DNA from: Streptococcus pyogenes
Lineage (GTDB): Bacteria > Bacillota > Bacilli > Lactobacillales > Streptococcaceae
Direction of reading: 5' to 3'
Assembly (NCBI RefSeq): GCF_002055535.1
Contig: NZ_LN831034.1
Location: 1,240,001-1,304,000 of the forward strand
DNA: 64,000 bases
A model generated the notes under the pieces. That model had not been told where the DNA came from and searched no databases. It was given only the letters and a program-made list of their open reading frames with translations. The position numbers and the translations under genes were made by a program. Below, piece by piece: positions 32,828-45,463 of the stretch (positions are counted from its first letter, which is position 1; each line of letters opens with the position of its first letter).

Positions 32828-35110
32828 ATGCTGTGTCAAAATTGTAATTTAAACGAATCTACTATTCATCTTTATACAAGTGTTAATGGAAAACAAAGAC
32901 AGGTTGATCTCTGTCAAAATTGTTATCAAATCATGAAATCCGATCCTGCCAATTCTATTTTAAATGGCCTAACCCCAGGATATAGAGCACAAGATAGATC
33001 CACAAGTCCTTTCTTTGATGACTTTTTTGGTGATTTGAATAATTTTAGAGCTTTTGGTAATCTTCCAAATACCCCACCTACTCAGGCAGGGCAAAATGGA
33101 AATGGCGGAGGACGCTATGGTGGTAACTACAACGGACAACGACCTGCTCAGCCACAAACACCAAATCAGCAAGCAAAGGGCTTGTTAGAAGAGTTTGGGA
33201 TTAATGTCACAGATATTGCAAGAAATGGTAATATTGATCCTGTTATTGGTCGTGACGAAGAGATTACACGCGTTATCGAGATCCTCAACCGCCGTACTAA
33301 AAATAATCCTGTGCTAATTGGTGAGCCTGGAGTTGGTAAAACTGCTGTTGTAGAAGGTTTGGCTCAAAAAATTATTGATGGTACTGTTCCTCAAAAACTC
33401 CAAGGCAAGCAAGTGATTCGTCTTGATGTGGTTAGCCTCGTTCAGGGAACAGGTATCCGTGGTCAGTTTGAAGAGCGCATGCAAAAATTAATGGAAGAAA
33501 TTCGCAATCGCAAGGATGTGATTCTCTTTATTGATGAAATTCATGAGATTGTCGGTGCTGGTTCTGCAGGAGACGGCAATATGGATGCTGGTAATATTTT
33601 AAAACCAGCCTTGGCCCGTGGTGAGTTGCAACTCGTTGGTGCTACTACATTAAATGAATACCGTATTATTGAAAAAGACGCTGCCTTAGAACGACGTATG
33701 CAACCCGTTAAAGTTGATGAACCTTCTGTTGAGGAAACCATCACGATTTTAAAAGGTATCCAACCGAAATACGAAGACTATCATCATGTCAAATATAGCC
33801 CAGCCGCTATTGAAGCTGCCGCTCATTTATCTAACCGCTATATTCAAGACCGTTTTCTTCCTGATAAGGCTATTGACCTTCTGGACGAAGCTGGTTCCAA
33901 AATGAATCTAACCCTCAACTTTGTTGATCCTAAAGAAATTGACAAACGTCTTATTGAAGCTGAGAATCTCAAGGCGCAAGCTACTCGAGACGAAGACTAT
34001 GAACGCGCAGCTTATTTCCGCGATCAAATTACAAAATACAAAGAAATGCAGGCTCAAAAAGTCGATGAGCAAGATATTCCCATCATTACTGAAAAAACCA
34101 TTGAAGCTATTGTAGAGCAAAAAACTAATATTCCAGTTGGGGACTTAAAAGAAAAGGAACAGTCTCAACTCGTAAACTTAGCCAATGATCTGAAAGCACA
34201 CGTGATCGGGCAAGACGATGCTGTTGATAAAATCGCTAAGGCTATTCGTCGTAACCGTGTGGGATTAGGAACTCCAAATCGCCCTATTGGTTCTTTCTTA
34301 TTCGTTGGACCGACTGGGGTTGGTAAAACTGAATTGTCTAAACAACTAGCCATTGAACTCTTTGGTTCGACAAACAATATGATTCGCTTTGACATGTCCG
34401 AATACATGGAAAAACACGCTGTCGCCAAATTAGTCGGGGCTCCTCCAGGTTATATCGGCTATGAAGAAGCTGGACAGCTAACCGAACAAGTTCGTCGCAA
34501 TCCATATTCACTTATTCTCTTAGATGAGGTGGAAAAAGCCCATCCTGACGTCATGCACATGTTCTTACAAGTTCTTGATGATGGCCGTTTAACAGATGGT
34601 CAAGGACGAACAGTCAGCTTCAAGGACACCATTATTATCATGACCTCTAATGCCGGAACAGGTAAAAGCGAAGCTTCTGTCGGATTTGGTGCTGCTAGAG
34701 AAGGACGGACAAGTTCTGTCCTTGGTGAATTAAGCAACTTCTTCAGCCCAGAGTTTATGAATCGTTTCGATGGTATTATTGAATTCAAAGCTTTATCTAA
34801 AGAGCATTTGCTGCATATCGTTGATTTAATGCTGGAAGATGTTAATGAGCGCTTAGGCTATAATGGGATTCATCTTGATGTGACACAAAAGGTCAAAGAA
34901 AAATTAGTAGATTTAGGCTATGATCCTAAAATGGGCGCTCGGCCGCTCCGTCGTACTATTCAAGATTATATCGAAGATGCCATTACAGACTATTATTTAG
35001 AACACCCAACTGAAAAACAGTTACGTGCACTGATGACAAACAGTGAAAATATCACGATTAAAGCTGTTAAAGAGGGAGATTCTTTTCTTAACGAAGAGTC
35101 TCTCGATTAA
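32828..35110 (+). CDS. clpE: ATP-dependent protease ATPase ClpE
   Basis: A 760-residue Hsp100 unfoldase. Residues 1-37 have the N-terminal zinc finger of ClpE (CQNCN...LCQNCY) that separates it from ClpC. There follow a Gly/Asn-rich linker, AAA domain 1 ([25 protein letters not shown]), a UVR-containing middle region ([11 protein letters not shown]) and AAA domain 2 ([23 protein letters not shown]). It works with ClpP in stress proteolysis. Expression is CtsR-repressed, judged by the operator upstream. Confidence 0.97.
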   Translation: MLCQNCNLNESTIHLYTSVNGKQRQVDLCQNCYQIMKSDPANSILNGLTPGYRAQDRSTSPFFDDFFGDLNNFRAFGNLPNTPPTQAGQNGNGGGRYGGNYNGQRPAQPQTPNQQAKGLLEEFGINVTDIARNGNIDPVIGRDEEITRVIEILNRRTKNNPVLIGEPGVGKTAVVEGLAQKIIDGTVPQKLQGKQVIRLDVVSLVQGTGIRGQFEERMQKLMEEIRNRKDVILFIDEIHEIVGAGSAGDGNMDAGNILKPALARGELQLVGATTLNEYRIIEKDAALERRMQPVKVDEPSVEETITILKGIQPKYEDYHHVKYSPAAIEAAAHLSNRYIQDRFLPDKAIDLLDEAGSKMNLTLNFVDPKEIDKRLIEAENLKAQATRDEDYERAAYFRDQITKYKEMQAQKVDEQDIPIITEKTIEAIVEQKTNIPVGDLKEKEQSQLVNLANDLKAHVIGQDDAVDKIAKAIRRNRVGLGTPNRPIGSFLFVGPTGVGKTELSKQLAIELFGSTNNMIRFDMSEYMEKHAVAKLVGAPPGYIGYEEAGQLTEQVRRNPYSLILLDEVEKAHPDVMHMFLQVLDDGRLTDGQGRTVSFKDTIIIMTSNAGTGKSEASVGFGAAREGRTSSVLGELSNFFSPEFMNRFDGIIEFKALSKEHLLHIVDLMLEDVNERLGYNGIHLDVTQKVKEKLVDLGYDPKMGARPLRRTIQDYIEDAITDYYLEHPTEKQLRALMTNSENITIKAVKEGDSFLNEESLD

Positions 35111-35119
35111 CGTTAGCTA

Positions 35120-35151
35120 AGAGAGTTTCTATAAGGAGACTCTCTCTTTTT
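35120..35151 (+). terminator. clpE terminator
   Basis: AGAGAGT...ACTCTCT stem followed by CTTTTTC. Confidence 0.7.
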
Positions 35152-35237
35152 CTATCAATTTTTTATTAAACTAAACAAATTGATAAGAATAATTAGCAAA
35201 AATTTAGTATAATGAAGAAAAAGGAAAGGTAAATAAA

Positions 35238-35693
35238 ATGATGATTCCAACATTTGGACATAAAAATGCACATAAAGACTATGTCACACGTTACGGTGTC
35301 TATGCTATCATTCCCAATCACGAACAAACAAAAATTATTCTTGTTCAAGCTCCTAATGGTTCCTGGTTTTTACCTGGTGGTGAAATTGAAGCAGGTGAAG
35401 GTCAGCTTCAGGCCCTAGAGCGTGAACTGATTGAAGAACTTGGTTTTTCTGCTACTATTGGTTCATATTACGGTCAGGCAGATGAATATTTCTACTCTCG
35501 CCATCGTGATACCCACTTCTACCATCCTGCCTATCTTTATGAAGTAACTGCATTTCAAGCCGTTTCTAAGCCCTTAGAAGATTTTAATAACTTAGGTTGG
35601 TTTTCTCCTATCGAGGCAATTGCTAAATTAAAACGAGAGAGCCATCAATGGGGAGTCAAGGAATGGCAAAAAAAGCATCATTCTACTAACTAA
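35238..35693 (+). CDS. NUDIX hydrolase (MutT-like)
   Basis: A 151-residue hydrolase with a complete Nudix box: G-G-E-I-E-A-G-E-G then ALERELIEELGF. Substrate is unknown; small stand-alone proteins of this type often hydrolyse nucleotide diphosphates. ATG 35238 has AAAGGAAAGG upstream. Independent short operon with the next gene or alone. Confidence 0.9.
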   Translation: MMIPTFGHKNAHKDYVTRYGVYAIIPNHEQTKIILVQAPNGSWFLPGGEIEAGEGQLQALERELIEELGFSATIGSYYGQADEYFYSRHRDTHFYHPAYLYEVTAFQAVSKPLEDFNNLGWFSPIEAIAKLKRESHQWGVKEWQKKHHSTN

Positions 35694-35743
35694 GGCTTTA
35701 AATTAGTGCTATAATAGGTACAGGAATACTAAGGAGGACATTT

Positions 35744-36046
35744 ATGAGACTCATCAATACCACTAGCAGTCACCCAGAACTCATCAAAAATCAGCTAAAA
35801 AACACCGATGCCTATTTAGTCGAAGTATACTCAGCAGGAAATACAGATGTCATTTTTACCCAAGCACCAAAACATTACGAACTACTTATTTCAAATAAAT
35901 ACCGTGCCATCAAGGAGGATGAACTTGATATCATTCGCGAATTTTTTTTAAAACGTAAAATTGATCCTAAAATTGTTATTCCTGGACAATCAAAAACACT
36001 TCACACGAATAACCTTATTGAAATTTCATTTCAAACTTCTGTATAA
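35744..36046 (+). CDS. DUF1827 protein
   Basis: A 100-residue streptococcal/lactic-acid-bacterial DUF1827 protein (MRLINTTSSHPELIKNQL). No known function. Own ribosome site AAGGAGG and preceding promoter-like TATAAT; followed by a terminator at 36068-36100. Confidence 0.82.
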   Translation: MRLINTTSSHPELIKNQLKNTDAYLVEVYSAGNTDVIFTQAPKHYELLISNKYRAIKEDELDIIREFFLKRKIDPKIVIPGQSKTLHTNNLIEISFQTSV

Positions 36047-36067
36047 ACAGCAGCCAGCTATTCAGAC

Positions 36068-36100
36068 AAAACTTAGCCCTTCTAAAAGAGCTAAGTTTTT
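36068..36100 (+). terminator. Terminator after DUF1827
   Basis: ACTTAGC-CCTTCTAAAAGA-GCTAAGT followed by seven T. Confidence 0.75.
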
Positions 36101-36240
36101 TTATTAGCGAAAGGTGAACTCTATCTTAATAGTCCTTATATGAAGCCAGCAATTTTCTTAAAAGAAATTAAAAAAGTAGTCTAAATTTCTCCTACTTTGT
36201 CTCTCGTTAAAGCTGGCTAATGGACGTAATCAGCTCTACT

Positions 36241-36271
36241 AAAAAACCATCAGGTCCTAAGACCCGATGGT
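36241..36271 (-). terminator. ileS terminator
   Basis: On the - strand AACCATCGGGTC-TTAG-GACCTGATGGTT followed by TTTTTAG. Confidence 0.85.
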
Positions 36272-36310
36272 TGTCTTCTTACTCAGTGTCACTTCAAGTC
36301 TTGATAAGAC

Positions 36311-39112
36311 TTATTTGCCACTCTCTTCAAACCCTTCAGCCACAGCTTCTGGGAAATTTTCTTCAATGATTTTAGCGCTGTGATCACAGACAAATGCATT
36401 GTAAGAACGCATGCGAGTAGTTGGGTCGATGCGACGTGAACGCTCACAAACTTCACCTATGGCATGTTCTACTATAAAGGCAACACCTTCAAATGCCACT
36501 GCATCCGCAGGCGCATCTGCCAAGTCAGCAATGGTTAATTGAGACACGATCAAAAGCAAAGCAATATCGCTGTCTAAAGCAGTCAATAAGGTTTTCACTT
36601 CTTCACTAGCGTAGATGGTCAAATGGGCTTCCAATGATTTACCGATAATCTTAGCATTTCGCGCTTCTTCCAAAGCTTTTTGAGCTTGAGTACGCAAAGT
36701 CATGAAAGCTGACCAAGCTTCTAAAATATCCTCTTGAGCCGAGAAGGTTTCTGCCACAGGCATTTCTGCCAATTGAACAAATGCTTCTGACTCATGCTCT
36801 AGATAAGACCAGATTTCTTCAGTAGTGTGAGGCAAGATTGGCGTCAATAACTTGGTAATCTTAACCAAGATATCATAGAAGACTGTCTGCATGCGACGAC
36901 GTTCTAAGCTATTGGCAGCTTCAATATAGACAACGTCTTTAGCAAAATCAAGATAGAAGGCTGATAAATCAACCGTAACAAAGTTCACCACTGCTTTGTA
37001 AATAGCCATAAAGTCATAACGCTCATAAGCGTCAGTAATCGTTGCTACCAACTGATTAAAGACAATTGTCATGTACTTATCAACAGTTCCTAAATCTGCA
37101 TAAGCTACTGTATCCGTAGCAGGGTTGAAATCAGATGTATTAGCAATCAAGAAGCGAAGGGTGTTACGGATTTTACGGTAAGTTTCAGAGACTTGACCAA
37201 GGATCTCCATAGAAACACGGACATCATTATCGGTATCCACAGAAGCTACCCAAAGTCGAAGAATATCTGCACCATATTGTTTAGCCACATCATTAGGAGA
37301 AATGATATTGCCTTTTGATTTAGACATTTTTTCGCCCTTACCATCAAGAACAAAGCCTTGCGATAAAATAGCCTTATATGGAGCATGCCCATTAACAGCC
37401 ACAGATGTAATTAAGGATGAATTGAACCAACCACGATACTGGTCAGAGCCTTCTAAGTATAGATCCGCTGGATAGGAAAGATTTTCTTTAGTATTCATGA
37501 CTCCATTCCAAGAAGAACCAGAGTCAAACCAAACGTCCATGATATCAGTTTCTTTTGTAAACTCGCCATTTGGTGACCCTGGATGAGTGAAGCCCTCTGG
37601 TAATAGGTCTTTAGCTTCTTTTTGCCACCAAATGATTGATCCATTTTCTTGGAACAAATCAGCCACATGATCTGTCACTTCTTTAGTCATAATAGCTGTG
37701 CCATCTTCGGCATAGAAGATAGGAAGCGGAACTCCCCAAGCACGTTGACGAGAAATAACCCAGTCGCCACGATCACGAATCATATTGTAAAGGCGTGTTT
37801 CACCCCATGATGGATGAAAGGTTGTTTTTTCAATTTCATCCAAAATATCTTGACGGAAATCAGAAACAGAAGCAAACCATTGCGGTACAGCACGCCAGAT
37901 GATTGGTTTTTTCGTCCGCCAGTCAAATGGGTAAGAGTGATTGATCACTTCTTGTGCCAATAAAAGATCACCAAGTTTATCAATGACAATCGGCGTTACC
38001 TTGTTATAAAATTGTCCGTGGAAATCTGGACCTGCATTTTCCATCATTAGGCCACGTTCATCAACAGTCACAGCAACTTCCAGTTTGTATTTTGTCCCAA
38101 CATTGTAGTCATCCTCACCAAAACCTGGTGCTGTGTGGACAATCCCTGTCCCTGACTCAAGGGTAACATGGTCACCAAGGATAACCAATTCTTCTACGTC
38201 AGTATCCCATGGGTGTTCTGTCACAATGTACTCTAAATCAGCTCCTTTATGGCTAGCTAAAGTTTCAAAAGATTCCCAGCCAAATTTTCCAGCAAGGCTA
38301 TCCAAAAGACCTTCTGCCACAACATATTGACGGTCTGAACCAGCAGGTTTCACCACAAGATAATCCATATCAGGACCAACAGTCAAACCGCGTGATGCTG
38401 TAACGGTAAATGGTGTTGTGGTCCAAACAACGATATACGTATTAGTATCAAGGATACCTTTACCATCTTTAACTTTATTGGCGTAGTATAAAGAGGTTGA
38501 ATCGATGTCATGGTATTCAATTTCAGCCTCTGCCAAGGCCGATTCTGAAGACCATGACCAATAAACAGGTTTAGCACCACGATAGATGTAACCTTTTTCA
38601 GCCATCGCTCCAAAAACACGAATTTGATCAGCTTCAAACTGTGGGTCCAAAGTGACATAAGGATTTTCCCAGTCTGCCGAAACACCTAACCGTTTGAAAT
38701 CATCTCGCTGTTTATCAACCTGACTTAAAGCGTATTGACGACACATCTCAAGGTATTCTGCTAAATCCATCTCCTTACGTTTGATTCCTTGCTTAGCCAA
38801 GACTTGTTCGATTGGAAGGCCGTGTGTGTCCCAACCAGGTACATAAGGCGCTTGAAAGCCAGACATGGACTTAGAACGCACAATGATATCTTTTGAAATT
38901 TTATTAAGGGCATGCCCAACGTGAATATTGCCGTTAGCGTATGGAGGTCCATCATGAAGATGAAAGGCAGGCTTACCTGCATTCAATTCTTGACGTTTTT
39001 TGTAAAGCTCTGCTTGTTCCCAAGCTGCTTGCCATTGTGGCTCTTTATTAGGAAGACCTGCGCGCATTGGAAAGGCTGTTTTTCCTAGATTAAGTGTCTC
39101 TTTTAATTTCAT
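36311..39112 (-). CDS. ileS: Isoleucyl-tRNA synthetase
   Basis: A 933-residue class I enzyme. HIGH motif is HVGHALNK (residues about 65-72), KMSKS is [10 protein letters not shown], the editing domain occupies about 190-400, and the C-terminus ends with two cysteines (CERSRR, CDHS) plus the Zn-site remnants. A T-box leader upstream senses uncharged tRNA-Ile. It stands alone between its terminator and the T-box. Confidence 0.97.
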   Translation of the reverse strand: MKLKETLNLGKTAFPMRAGLPNKEPQWQAAWEQAELYKKRQELNAGKPAFHLHDGPPYANGNIHVGHALNKISKDIIVRSKSMSGFQAPYVPGWDTHGLPIEQVLAKQGIKRKEMDLAEYLEMCRQYALSQVDKQRDDFKRLGVSADWENPYVTLDPQFEADQIRVFGAMAEKGYIYRGAKPVYWSWSSESALAEAEIEYHDIDSTSLYYANKVKDGKGILDTNTYIVVWTTTPFTVTASRGLTVGPDMDYLVVKPAGSDRQYVVAEGLLDSLAGKFGWESFETLASHKGADLEYIVTEHPWDTDVEELVILGDHVTLESGTGIVHTAPGFGEDDYNVGTKYKLEVAVTVDERGLMMENAGPDFHGQFYNKVTPIVIDKLGDLLLAQEVINHSYPFDWRTKKPIIWRAVPQWFASVSDFRQDILDEIEKTTFHPSWGETRLYNMIRDRGDWVISRQRAWGVPLPIFYAEDGTAIMTKEVTDHVADLFQENGSIIWWQKEAKDLLPEGFTHPGSPNGEFTKETDIMDVWFDSGSSWNGVMNTKENLSYPADLYLEGSDQYRGWFNSSLITSVAVNGHAPYKAILSQGFVLDGKGEKMSKSKGNIISPNDVAKQYGADILRLWVASVDTDNDVRVSMEILGQVSETYRKIRNTLRFLIANTSDFNPATDTVAYADLGTVDKYMTIVFNQLVATITDAYERYDFMAIYKAVVNFVTVDLSAFYLDFAKDVVYIEAANSLERRRMQTVFYDILVKITKLLTPILPHTTEEIWSYLEHESEAFVQLAEMPVAETFSAQEDILEAWSAFMTLRTQAQKALEEARNAKIIGKSLEAHLTIYASEEVKTLLTALDSDIALLLIVSQLTIADLADAPADAVAFEGVAFIVEHAIGEVCERSRRIDPTTRMRSYNAFVCDHSAKIIEENFPEAVAEGFEESGK

Positions 39113-39149
39113 TATTTCAAACTCCTTTTAAACAAACTTGCGACTATAA

Positions 39150-39360
39150 CGAAAAAAGCCTCGTCTCAAAAAGGACGAAAGCTCGTGGTACCACCTTAGT
39201 TCAGAGCGATAATATATCATAAGACTTACCGCTCCCTCTTTGCTCGTAAGGTGAACAAACCTCCTCGCTTACTGTAGTTCAGCGAAAATTTTAGAAAATG
39301 ATAATGATAATACTTAGGGAATACGAGACTCTCATCATCTCCCGCTTGCTGTGATTATAA
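39150..39360 (-). promoter_or_regulatory. T-box leader of ileS
   Basis: On the - strand AGGTGGTACCACG (39184-39196) is the conserved T-box antiterminator sequence, followed by a terminator hairpin with TTTTTT (39152-39182). Upstream lie a probable -10 TATAAT (39354-39359) and stem I sequences (GGGAGATGATGAGAGTCTC). Uncharged isoleucyl tRNA should turn on ileS. The specifier codon was not pinned down. Confidence 0.88.
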
Positions 39361-39384
39361 GCAAATCATCTTGTTTTTCTTTAT

Positions 39385-40143
39385 TTAGATATTTAATTTA
39401 AACGTTTGTGTTTCACTGAGATTTACCTCTGGCTCAGTCGTAGAATCAGATTGAGAGTCAAGTTGGTAAGCCTCTAACTCCTTATTGCTTTCATCAACAC
39501 GACGTTGCAATTCTTCTAACTCTTCTGGAGTAAACTGACGTGTTGCATCAAAAGAGGCACTATCATCAGATTCAGGAATGTCTTCATTAAGAACGGTCTT
39601 CACGACTTCCTTAAAAGCATCGTCAGAATTTTGAAGATAGATTGCAGTCGGTTGTAGCAGTTCATCCCATTCAGGTGAATTTGATAAGCTTAATTGTGAC
39701 TCAATAGATGAGATTAAACGTTGGTGGAACACACGTGTTTGACGCTTTAGTTCTTCTGTTTCAATCGCAACTCGCTTAGCCTCATCAGTTGCATCACGCA
39801 ACATTTGATTGGCTTTAGCTTTAGATTCATCTAATAAATGCTGAGCATCATAAGTCGCTTTACTAACCAAGTTTGTTGCTTCCGCATTAGCCGTTGCTTT
39901 CACTTTTTCAGCTGTTTCTTGAGCTAAGATTACAGACTGGCTAAGTGACTCTTTCATTTCATCAAAGTAAGATAATTTTTCTTCAAGATCTTTAATTCTT
40001 GCTTCGTTATCACGATTTTTACGTACAAGAGCTTCGTAATCATCAACAACAATATCAAGGAATTCATTGACTTCTTCTTCACAGTATCCTCGGAATTTTG
40101 TCTTAAAAGTTTTATCTTTAATTTCTAGCGTTGTAAGTGCCAT
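39385..40143 (-). CDS. divIVA: Cell-division protein DivIVA
   Basis: A 252-residue coiled-coil protein. The N-terminal lipid-binding motif (EIKDKTFKTKFRGYCEEEV) is followed by long coiled coils and an acidic tail. It recognises negative membrane curvature at the septum and poles. It is the last gene of the ftsA-to-divIVA run. Confidence 0.95.
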   Translation of the reverse strand: MALTTLEIKDKTFKTKFRGYCEEEVNEFLDIVVDDYEALVRKNRDNEARIKDLEEKLSYFDEMKESLSQSVILAQETAEKVKATANAEATNLVSKATYDAQHLLDESKAKANQMLRDATDEAKRVAIETEELKRQTRVFHQRLISSIESQLSLSNSPEWDELLQPTAIYLQNSDDAFKEVVKTVLNEDIPESDDSASFDATRQFTPEELEELQRRVDESNKELEAYQLDSQSDSTTEPEVNLSETQTFKLNI

Positions 40144-40152
40144 TGTATCTCC

Positions 40153-40944
40153 TTATTTATGTATCATTTTACTTAGTGTTATTTTTTGTTTGCCATGTTT
40201 GGTCACTCCATTATCTGCTAAAAGAGTAAAACGCCCGTGACCTCTGATACTCACCATATCCCCTATGACTAGATTATCTGAAGCTTTATTAGCAACTCGA
40301 TAGTTTACCTTAATCTTATTTGCTTCAATTAATGCTATAACTTGCGTTCGAGATTTTTTTAAGATAGTAGCAACTACACCATCTAATCGAAAACTAGAAA
40401 CTAGAATATCCAGGGTCTGGCTGTTATCAATAGACCTAATTAACTGATCAAAGTTAACTTCTCTTAATTTCACACTAGTTTTAGCTATTTTAGTAATTGT
40501 TCCTAAAAAATAATCCAATAACTCCCGCTTAATCATGAGCTGGGCATATCCCATTTCAACAAAAACATCTCCAAATAAATTTCGCTTTACTCCTAATTCA
40601 TTAATTAAAGTTCCTAAAATTTGACTATGTGTCAACTGATTAAACTTTGCCTGATAACTTATCTCTACTAAAGCTATTTGAAAATCACTTTGTTCTAAGT
40701 CATAGTAACCAGGTGCAATAATGACACGACCATATTCGCTTGGGTAGTAATCTGTTGATACGAACATTTTTAGATCTGTTAAAGCAATCAAACTTTTTAA
40801 AATCATCACTTCTCTAGGATTTAAAAACTCAGTAACTTCTAAAAGATAGTAATCTTCAACTCTATTAATCATATCAGACATTCTATCAATAAAAGGATAT
40901 TCTTCTTGGTGAAAATGCTGATAAATCTTACTATGACTAACCAT
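40153..40944 (-). CDS. ylmH: YlmH S4-domain RNA-binding protein
   Basis: A 263-residue protein with a C-terminal S4 domain (residues about 185-245, RLDGVVATILKKSRTQVIAL, GDMVSIRGHGRF) and an N-terminal helical region. Homologues act in division or in ribosome rescue. It abuts yggT by one base. Confidence 0.9.
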   Translation of the reverse strand: MVSHSKIYQHFHQEEYPFIDRMSDMINRVEDYYLLEVTEFLNPREVMILKSLIALTDLKMFVSTDYYPSEYGRVIIAPGYYDLEQSDFQIALVEISYQAKFNQLTHSQILGTLINELGVKRNLFGDVFVEMGYAQLMIKRELLDYFLGTITKIAKTSVKLREVNFDQLIRSIDNSQTLDILVSSFRLDGVVATILKKSRTQVIALIEANKIKVNYRVANKASDNLVIGDMVSIRGHGRFTLLADNGVTKHGKQKITLSKMIHK

Positions 40945-41198
40945 TAAATAAACACACGGACCAAAACTTGAGCTAAAAAATTCAAACTAATAATGACGAC
41001 AAAAATAGTGAAGTCAAGACCGGCAAATTGTAAATTAAATGCTCTAAAAGGTTTTAAAATTGGTTCAACGATACCACTAATCAAACGCCCAATTTTTGAA
41101 TCATATGCCCCAGGAAACCATGACATTAATGCGTAAGCAATCAATAAATAAGTGTAAACTTTGATCAGACGAAGAAGAATAGATAGTATTAATATCAT
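40944..41198 (-). CDS. YggT/YlmG family membrane protein
   Basis: An 84-residue two-helix membrane protein (YggT family), with the LISGIVEPILKPFRAF loop between membrane segments. Members stand next to sepF in dcw clusters. Function unclear, possibly osmotic or division related. Confidence 0.88.
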   Translation of the reverse strand: MILILSILLRLIKVYTYLLIAYALMSWFPGAYDSKIGRLISGIVEPILKPFRAFNLQFAGLDFTIFVVIISLNFLAQVLVRVFI

Positions 41199-41202
41199 TT
41201 AT

Positions 41203-41859
41203 TTACCGCCTTTTCATATCAAAATCAAAGCCAATATCTTGTGTAGTATGTGGGATAGTCATTTCTTCTATATTGACGGATACATTTGACGGAGCCAGTA
41301 AGTACATTGAAGAGCCGACCTTTTGTAAGCTACCATAGAGCACTTTACTAGCACCATCAATAAAATCTAAACACCGTCTAGCCTGAGCATCTAGCATAAA
41401 CTGAAAATCAATCAAAACGCATTCATTAACTATTAAAAGATCCACAATTTCTTGAGCATCCTCATATTTACGAGGATACTTTAAGGCAATAGTTGTTTGA
41501 TCTGAACAAGTTGATTGTTGATACTGCTCACGGCGATTTGCAATACTAGAAGTGCTCATCCGTTTTCTTCTGTCAACCATTTCATGGCCTTCTTTTGGCT
41601 GAGACTGCTGATAATAGCGTTCAGAAGTGCCATGTTTTGGATGCATTTGTGACCTTGTCTGTTCTTGGGATCTCGCTTGATGATCTTGTTGTACGTGATT
41701 GTTTCTAGGTTCTTGTTTTGGATGACTACTTGCTCTGACTGATTGTTGTGATCTTGGAATAACGTTATCAGTTGATGCTGCAACATCTTCTTCAACTTCG
41801 TTAACCTCATCCGTGTCAAAATAAGAAATCATCTTGTTAAATGTATCTTTAAAAGCCAT
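41203..41859 (-). CDS. sepF: Cell-division protein SepF
   Basis: A 218-residue FtsZ-binding protein. The N-terminal amphipathic membrane helix ([17 protein letters not shown]) is followed by a long Gln/His-rich linker and the C-terminal SepF domain ([20 protein letters not shown]). ATG 41859 is chosen (GGAG six bases before); the frame runs to 41871. Confidence 0.94.
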
Positions 41860-41870
41860 CTTATTCTCCA

Positions 41871-42542
41871 TTAGTGAAAGAAAGCTCTACCAATCCGAAT
41901 AAAAGTTGAGCCTTCTTGAATAGCAATTGGATAATCGTTACTCATGCCCATGCTCAATTCTGTAAAAGGCATATTCTTTCTTTTTTTTAACTGCAAGTTT
42001 TTTCTTAATTGATTTGCTTGTCGAAAAATAGTTATAATACTTTCTTTACTGGCATTTGCTGGTGCCATAGTCATTAAACCAACTAACTGTATCTTCTCCA
42101 TCTTACCTATTTCTCCAATCGCTTCATCAATCTCAGAAATGTTAAAACCATGTTTACTCTCTTCTTTAGAAATATTAACTTGTAGAAAACACTTCACAGG
42201 ATGGTCAGCTCTCTTGTTGATTTCCAAAGCTAATCTCACAGAATCTAGAGCGTGAAAATAATCAACATAATTGATAACTTCCTTGACTTTACGACGTTGT
42301 AAGGTACCAATTAAATGCCACTTTACTGGCATATACTTTAACGCATCATACTTTTCAAGAAATTTATCAACACGGTTTTCGGCAATGTGCTCAATTCCTG
42401 CTTCGATAAGCTGACCTGCAATTGTACTATCCACATATTTTGTTACAGCAATAACTGAAACACTATCATTAGTCCTATTTGCTGCCTCTGTAGATAAGCG
42501 GATAGTCTCAAAAATTTTCTTTTTATTTGTCAGTAAATCCAT
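41871..42542 (-). CDS. yggS: PLP homeostasis protein YggS
   Basis: A 223-residue PLP-binding TIM-barrel protein of the YggS/PROSC family: VIAVTKYVD carries the PLP lysine, [20 protein letters not shown] and [19 protein letters not shown]. It maintains PLP balance. The typical dcw position between ftsZ and sepF. Confidence 0.93.
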
Positions 42543-42544
42543 TA

Positions 42545-43873
<1,329 letters not shown>

Positions 43874-43887
43874 TCACTTTATTACTT

Positions 43888-45252
43888 TTAATCAAACATA
43901 CTCCCAAATATGCCACGAACACGTTCTGAAATTTTTTGTTTAGGATCACTCGGAACTTGTGAATCATATGCTGTTTGTGACGCTTGTTGTTCATAGCCAA
44001 TGGTCGATTCTGGTCTTCTTGAATCATCATAATCTGGTAAATAAGATTCTTGGCCACTGAAATCGATAGGCTTGCGTCGCAAAAGTTCTTCTCCTGAAAC
44101 TGCAGTTTGTGCTAAAACGTCTACTTCAGACATCATACCAACATATTCTACCAAACTGATAACGTTTGAAAACATTGGATTTCTAATACCGACTTGGTTT
44201 GGAACATGGAGCTTTACAGTTACTCCAAAGATTTCTTGTGCAATTTCTACCACTCCAGGCATGATTGCACCGCCACCAATCAAAACAATGCCTCCTGGTA
44301 AGTCTAGTAAACGACCTCTTTCCAAATCTTGCTTCACACGATCTAAAATATGACGAATACGCGCTGAAATAATTTCAGATAAATAACGTTCAGTTACCTC
44401 AACAGGCTCTTCACTACCTACCACATCAACTTTTACTGTTTCAGTTATACTAGCTTCTGATATCTCCGCTTGACCAAAATTAAACTTAAGTGCTTCTGCA
44501 ATAGCCAAAGACGTTTTTAATACTTTTGATATATCTTTAGTAATGTATTCGCCGCCTTCGGCATATATATTGGTATACTGCAATTCTTGTGCTCGCATAG
44601 AAGCGACAGTTGTCTGTCCACCTCCCATATCAATTACAGTAGCTCCAAACTCGCGCTCACCTTCGTTTAAAATGGTTTTAGCCATAGCTAACGGAGAAAT
44701 AATGATGTTTTCAACTTTAATGCCTGCTCTTTCTACCGTTTTACGCAGATTATGTAAAATGGTGCTTGGTCCAGTATAAATAAGCCCGCGCATCTCTAAT
44801 CTAATCCCCATCATACCACGTGGATCTCGAATGCCCTGAAAGCCATCCACAATGAACTCTTCTGGAACTAAAGAGATAACCTCTCGTTCTGGTGTGATAC
44901 TTTTTGTTAAAGCCGATTTAACAACGCTATCAACATCCTCATCTTTTATCTCTTTAGACTCACTTGGGACAGGAATCATTCCTTGTGTTGGTTCAATTTG
45001 AAGAAGGTTTGCCGGTAGCCCAACATTAACCTTTTCAATTGTCATCCCTGCTTTTTCTTCTGCTTGTTCTACCGCAGTTTTGATGGCAGTCGCAGCTGCC
45101 TCTATATCGATTATTATGCCATCTTTTACGCCGGTACTTGGAACATTACTAACACCAATGACGTTCATCTCACCAGAAATAAATTCTGCTACTAAAACTT
45201 TTATCGAGCTTGTTCCAATGTCCAAACCAGTAAAAAAGCCATTTCTAGCCAT
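43888..45252 (-). CDS. ftsA: Cell-division actin-like protein FtsA
   Basis: A 454-residue actin-family protein that tethers FtsZ to the membrane. It has GLDIGTSSIKVLVAEF, GATVIDMGGGQTTVAS, GGIVLIGGGAIMPGV and the C-terminal amphipathic helix (ERVRGIFGSMF). It has its own promoter-like extended -10 at 45326. Confidence 0.97.
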   Translation of the reverse strand: MARNGFFTGLDIGTSSIKVLVAEFISGEMNVIGVSNVPSTGVKDGIIIDIEAAATAIKTAVEQAEEKAGMTIEKVNVGLPANLLQIEPTQGMIPVPSESKEIKDEDVDSVVKSALTKSITPEREVISLVPEEFIVDGFQGIRDPRGMMGIRLEMRGLIYTGPSTILHNLRKTVERAGIKVENIIISPLAMAKTILNEGEREFGATVIDMGGGQTTVASMRAQELQYTNIYAEGGEYITKDISKVLKTSLAIAEALKFNFGQAEISEASITETVKVDVVGSEEPVEVTERYLSEIISARIRHILDRVKQDLERGRLLDLPGGIVLIGGGAIMPGVVEIAQEIFGVTVKLHVPNQVGIRNPMFSNVISLVEYVGMMSEVDVLAQTAVSGEELLRRKPIDFSGQESYLPDYDDSRRPESTIGYEQQASQTAYDSQVPSDPKQKISERVRGIFGSMFD

Positions 45253-45325
45253 TCACTTGACCTCACTTACTTTCCAAACTTTTGCTATTCTAAAAACTGC
45301 TAAAAAACAGAATCATTCAGAAAAT

Positions 45326-45334
45326 ATTATACCA
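45326..45334 (-). promoter_or_regulatory. Candidate ftsA extended -10 promoter
   Basis: On the - strand TG-G-TATAAT (45326-45334), just downstream of the divIB terminator, with no clear -35. Confidence 0.5.
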
Positions 45335-45336
45335 TA

Positions 45337-45370
45337 AAAAAACGTAAAATGTTATCATTTTACGTTTTTT
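45337..45370. terminator. Terminator between divIB and ftsA
   Basis: AAAAAACGTAAAAT-GTTATC-ATTTTACGTTTTTT, a perfect hairpin with A/T runs, bidirectional. Confidence 0.85.
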
Positions 45371-45463
45371 GTTATATAAACTTAATTTTTTTTAGGCAAT
45401 TCATTATGGGTTAGAATCGTTGAATTTCTAACGTTTTCATTGCTTTTTCAACTTAGATATTAG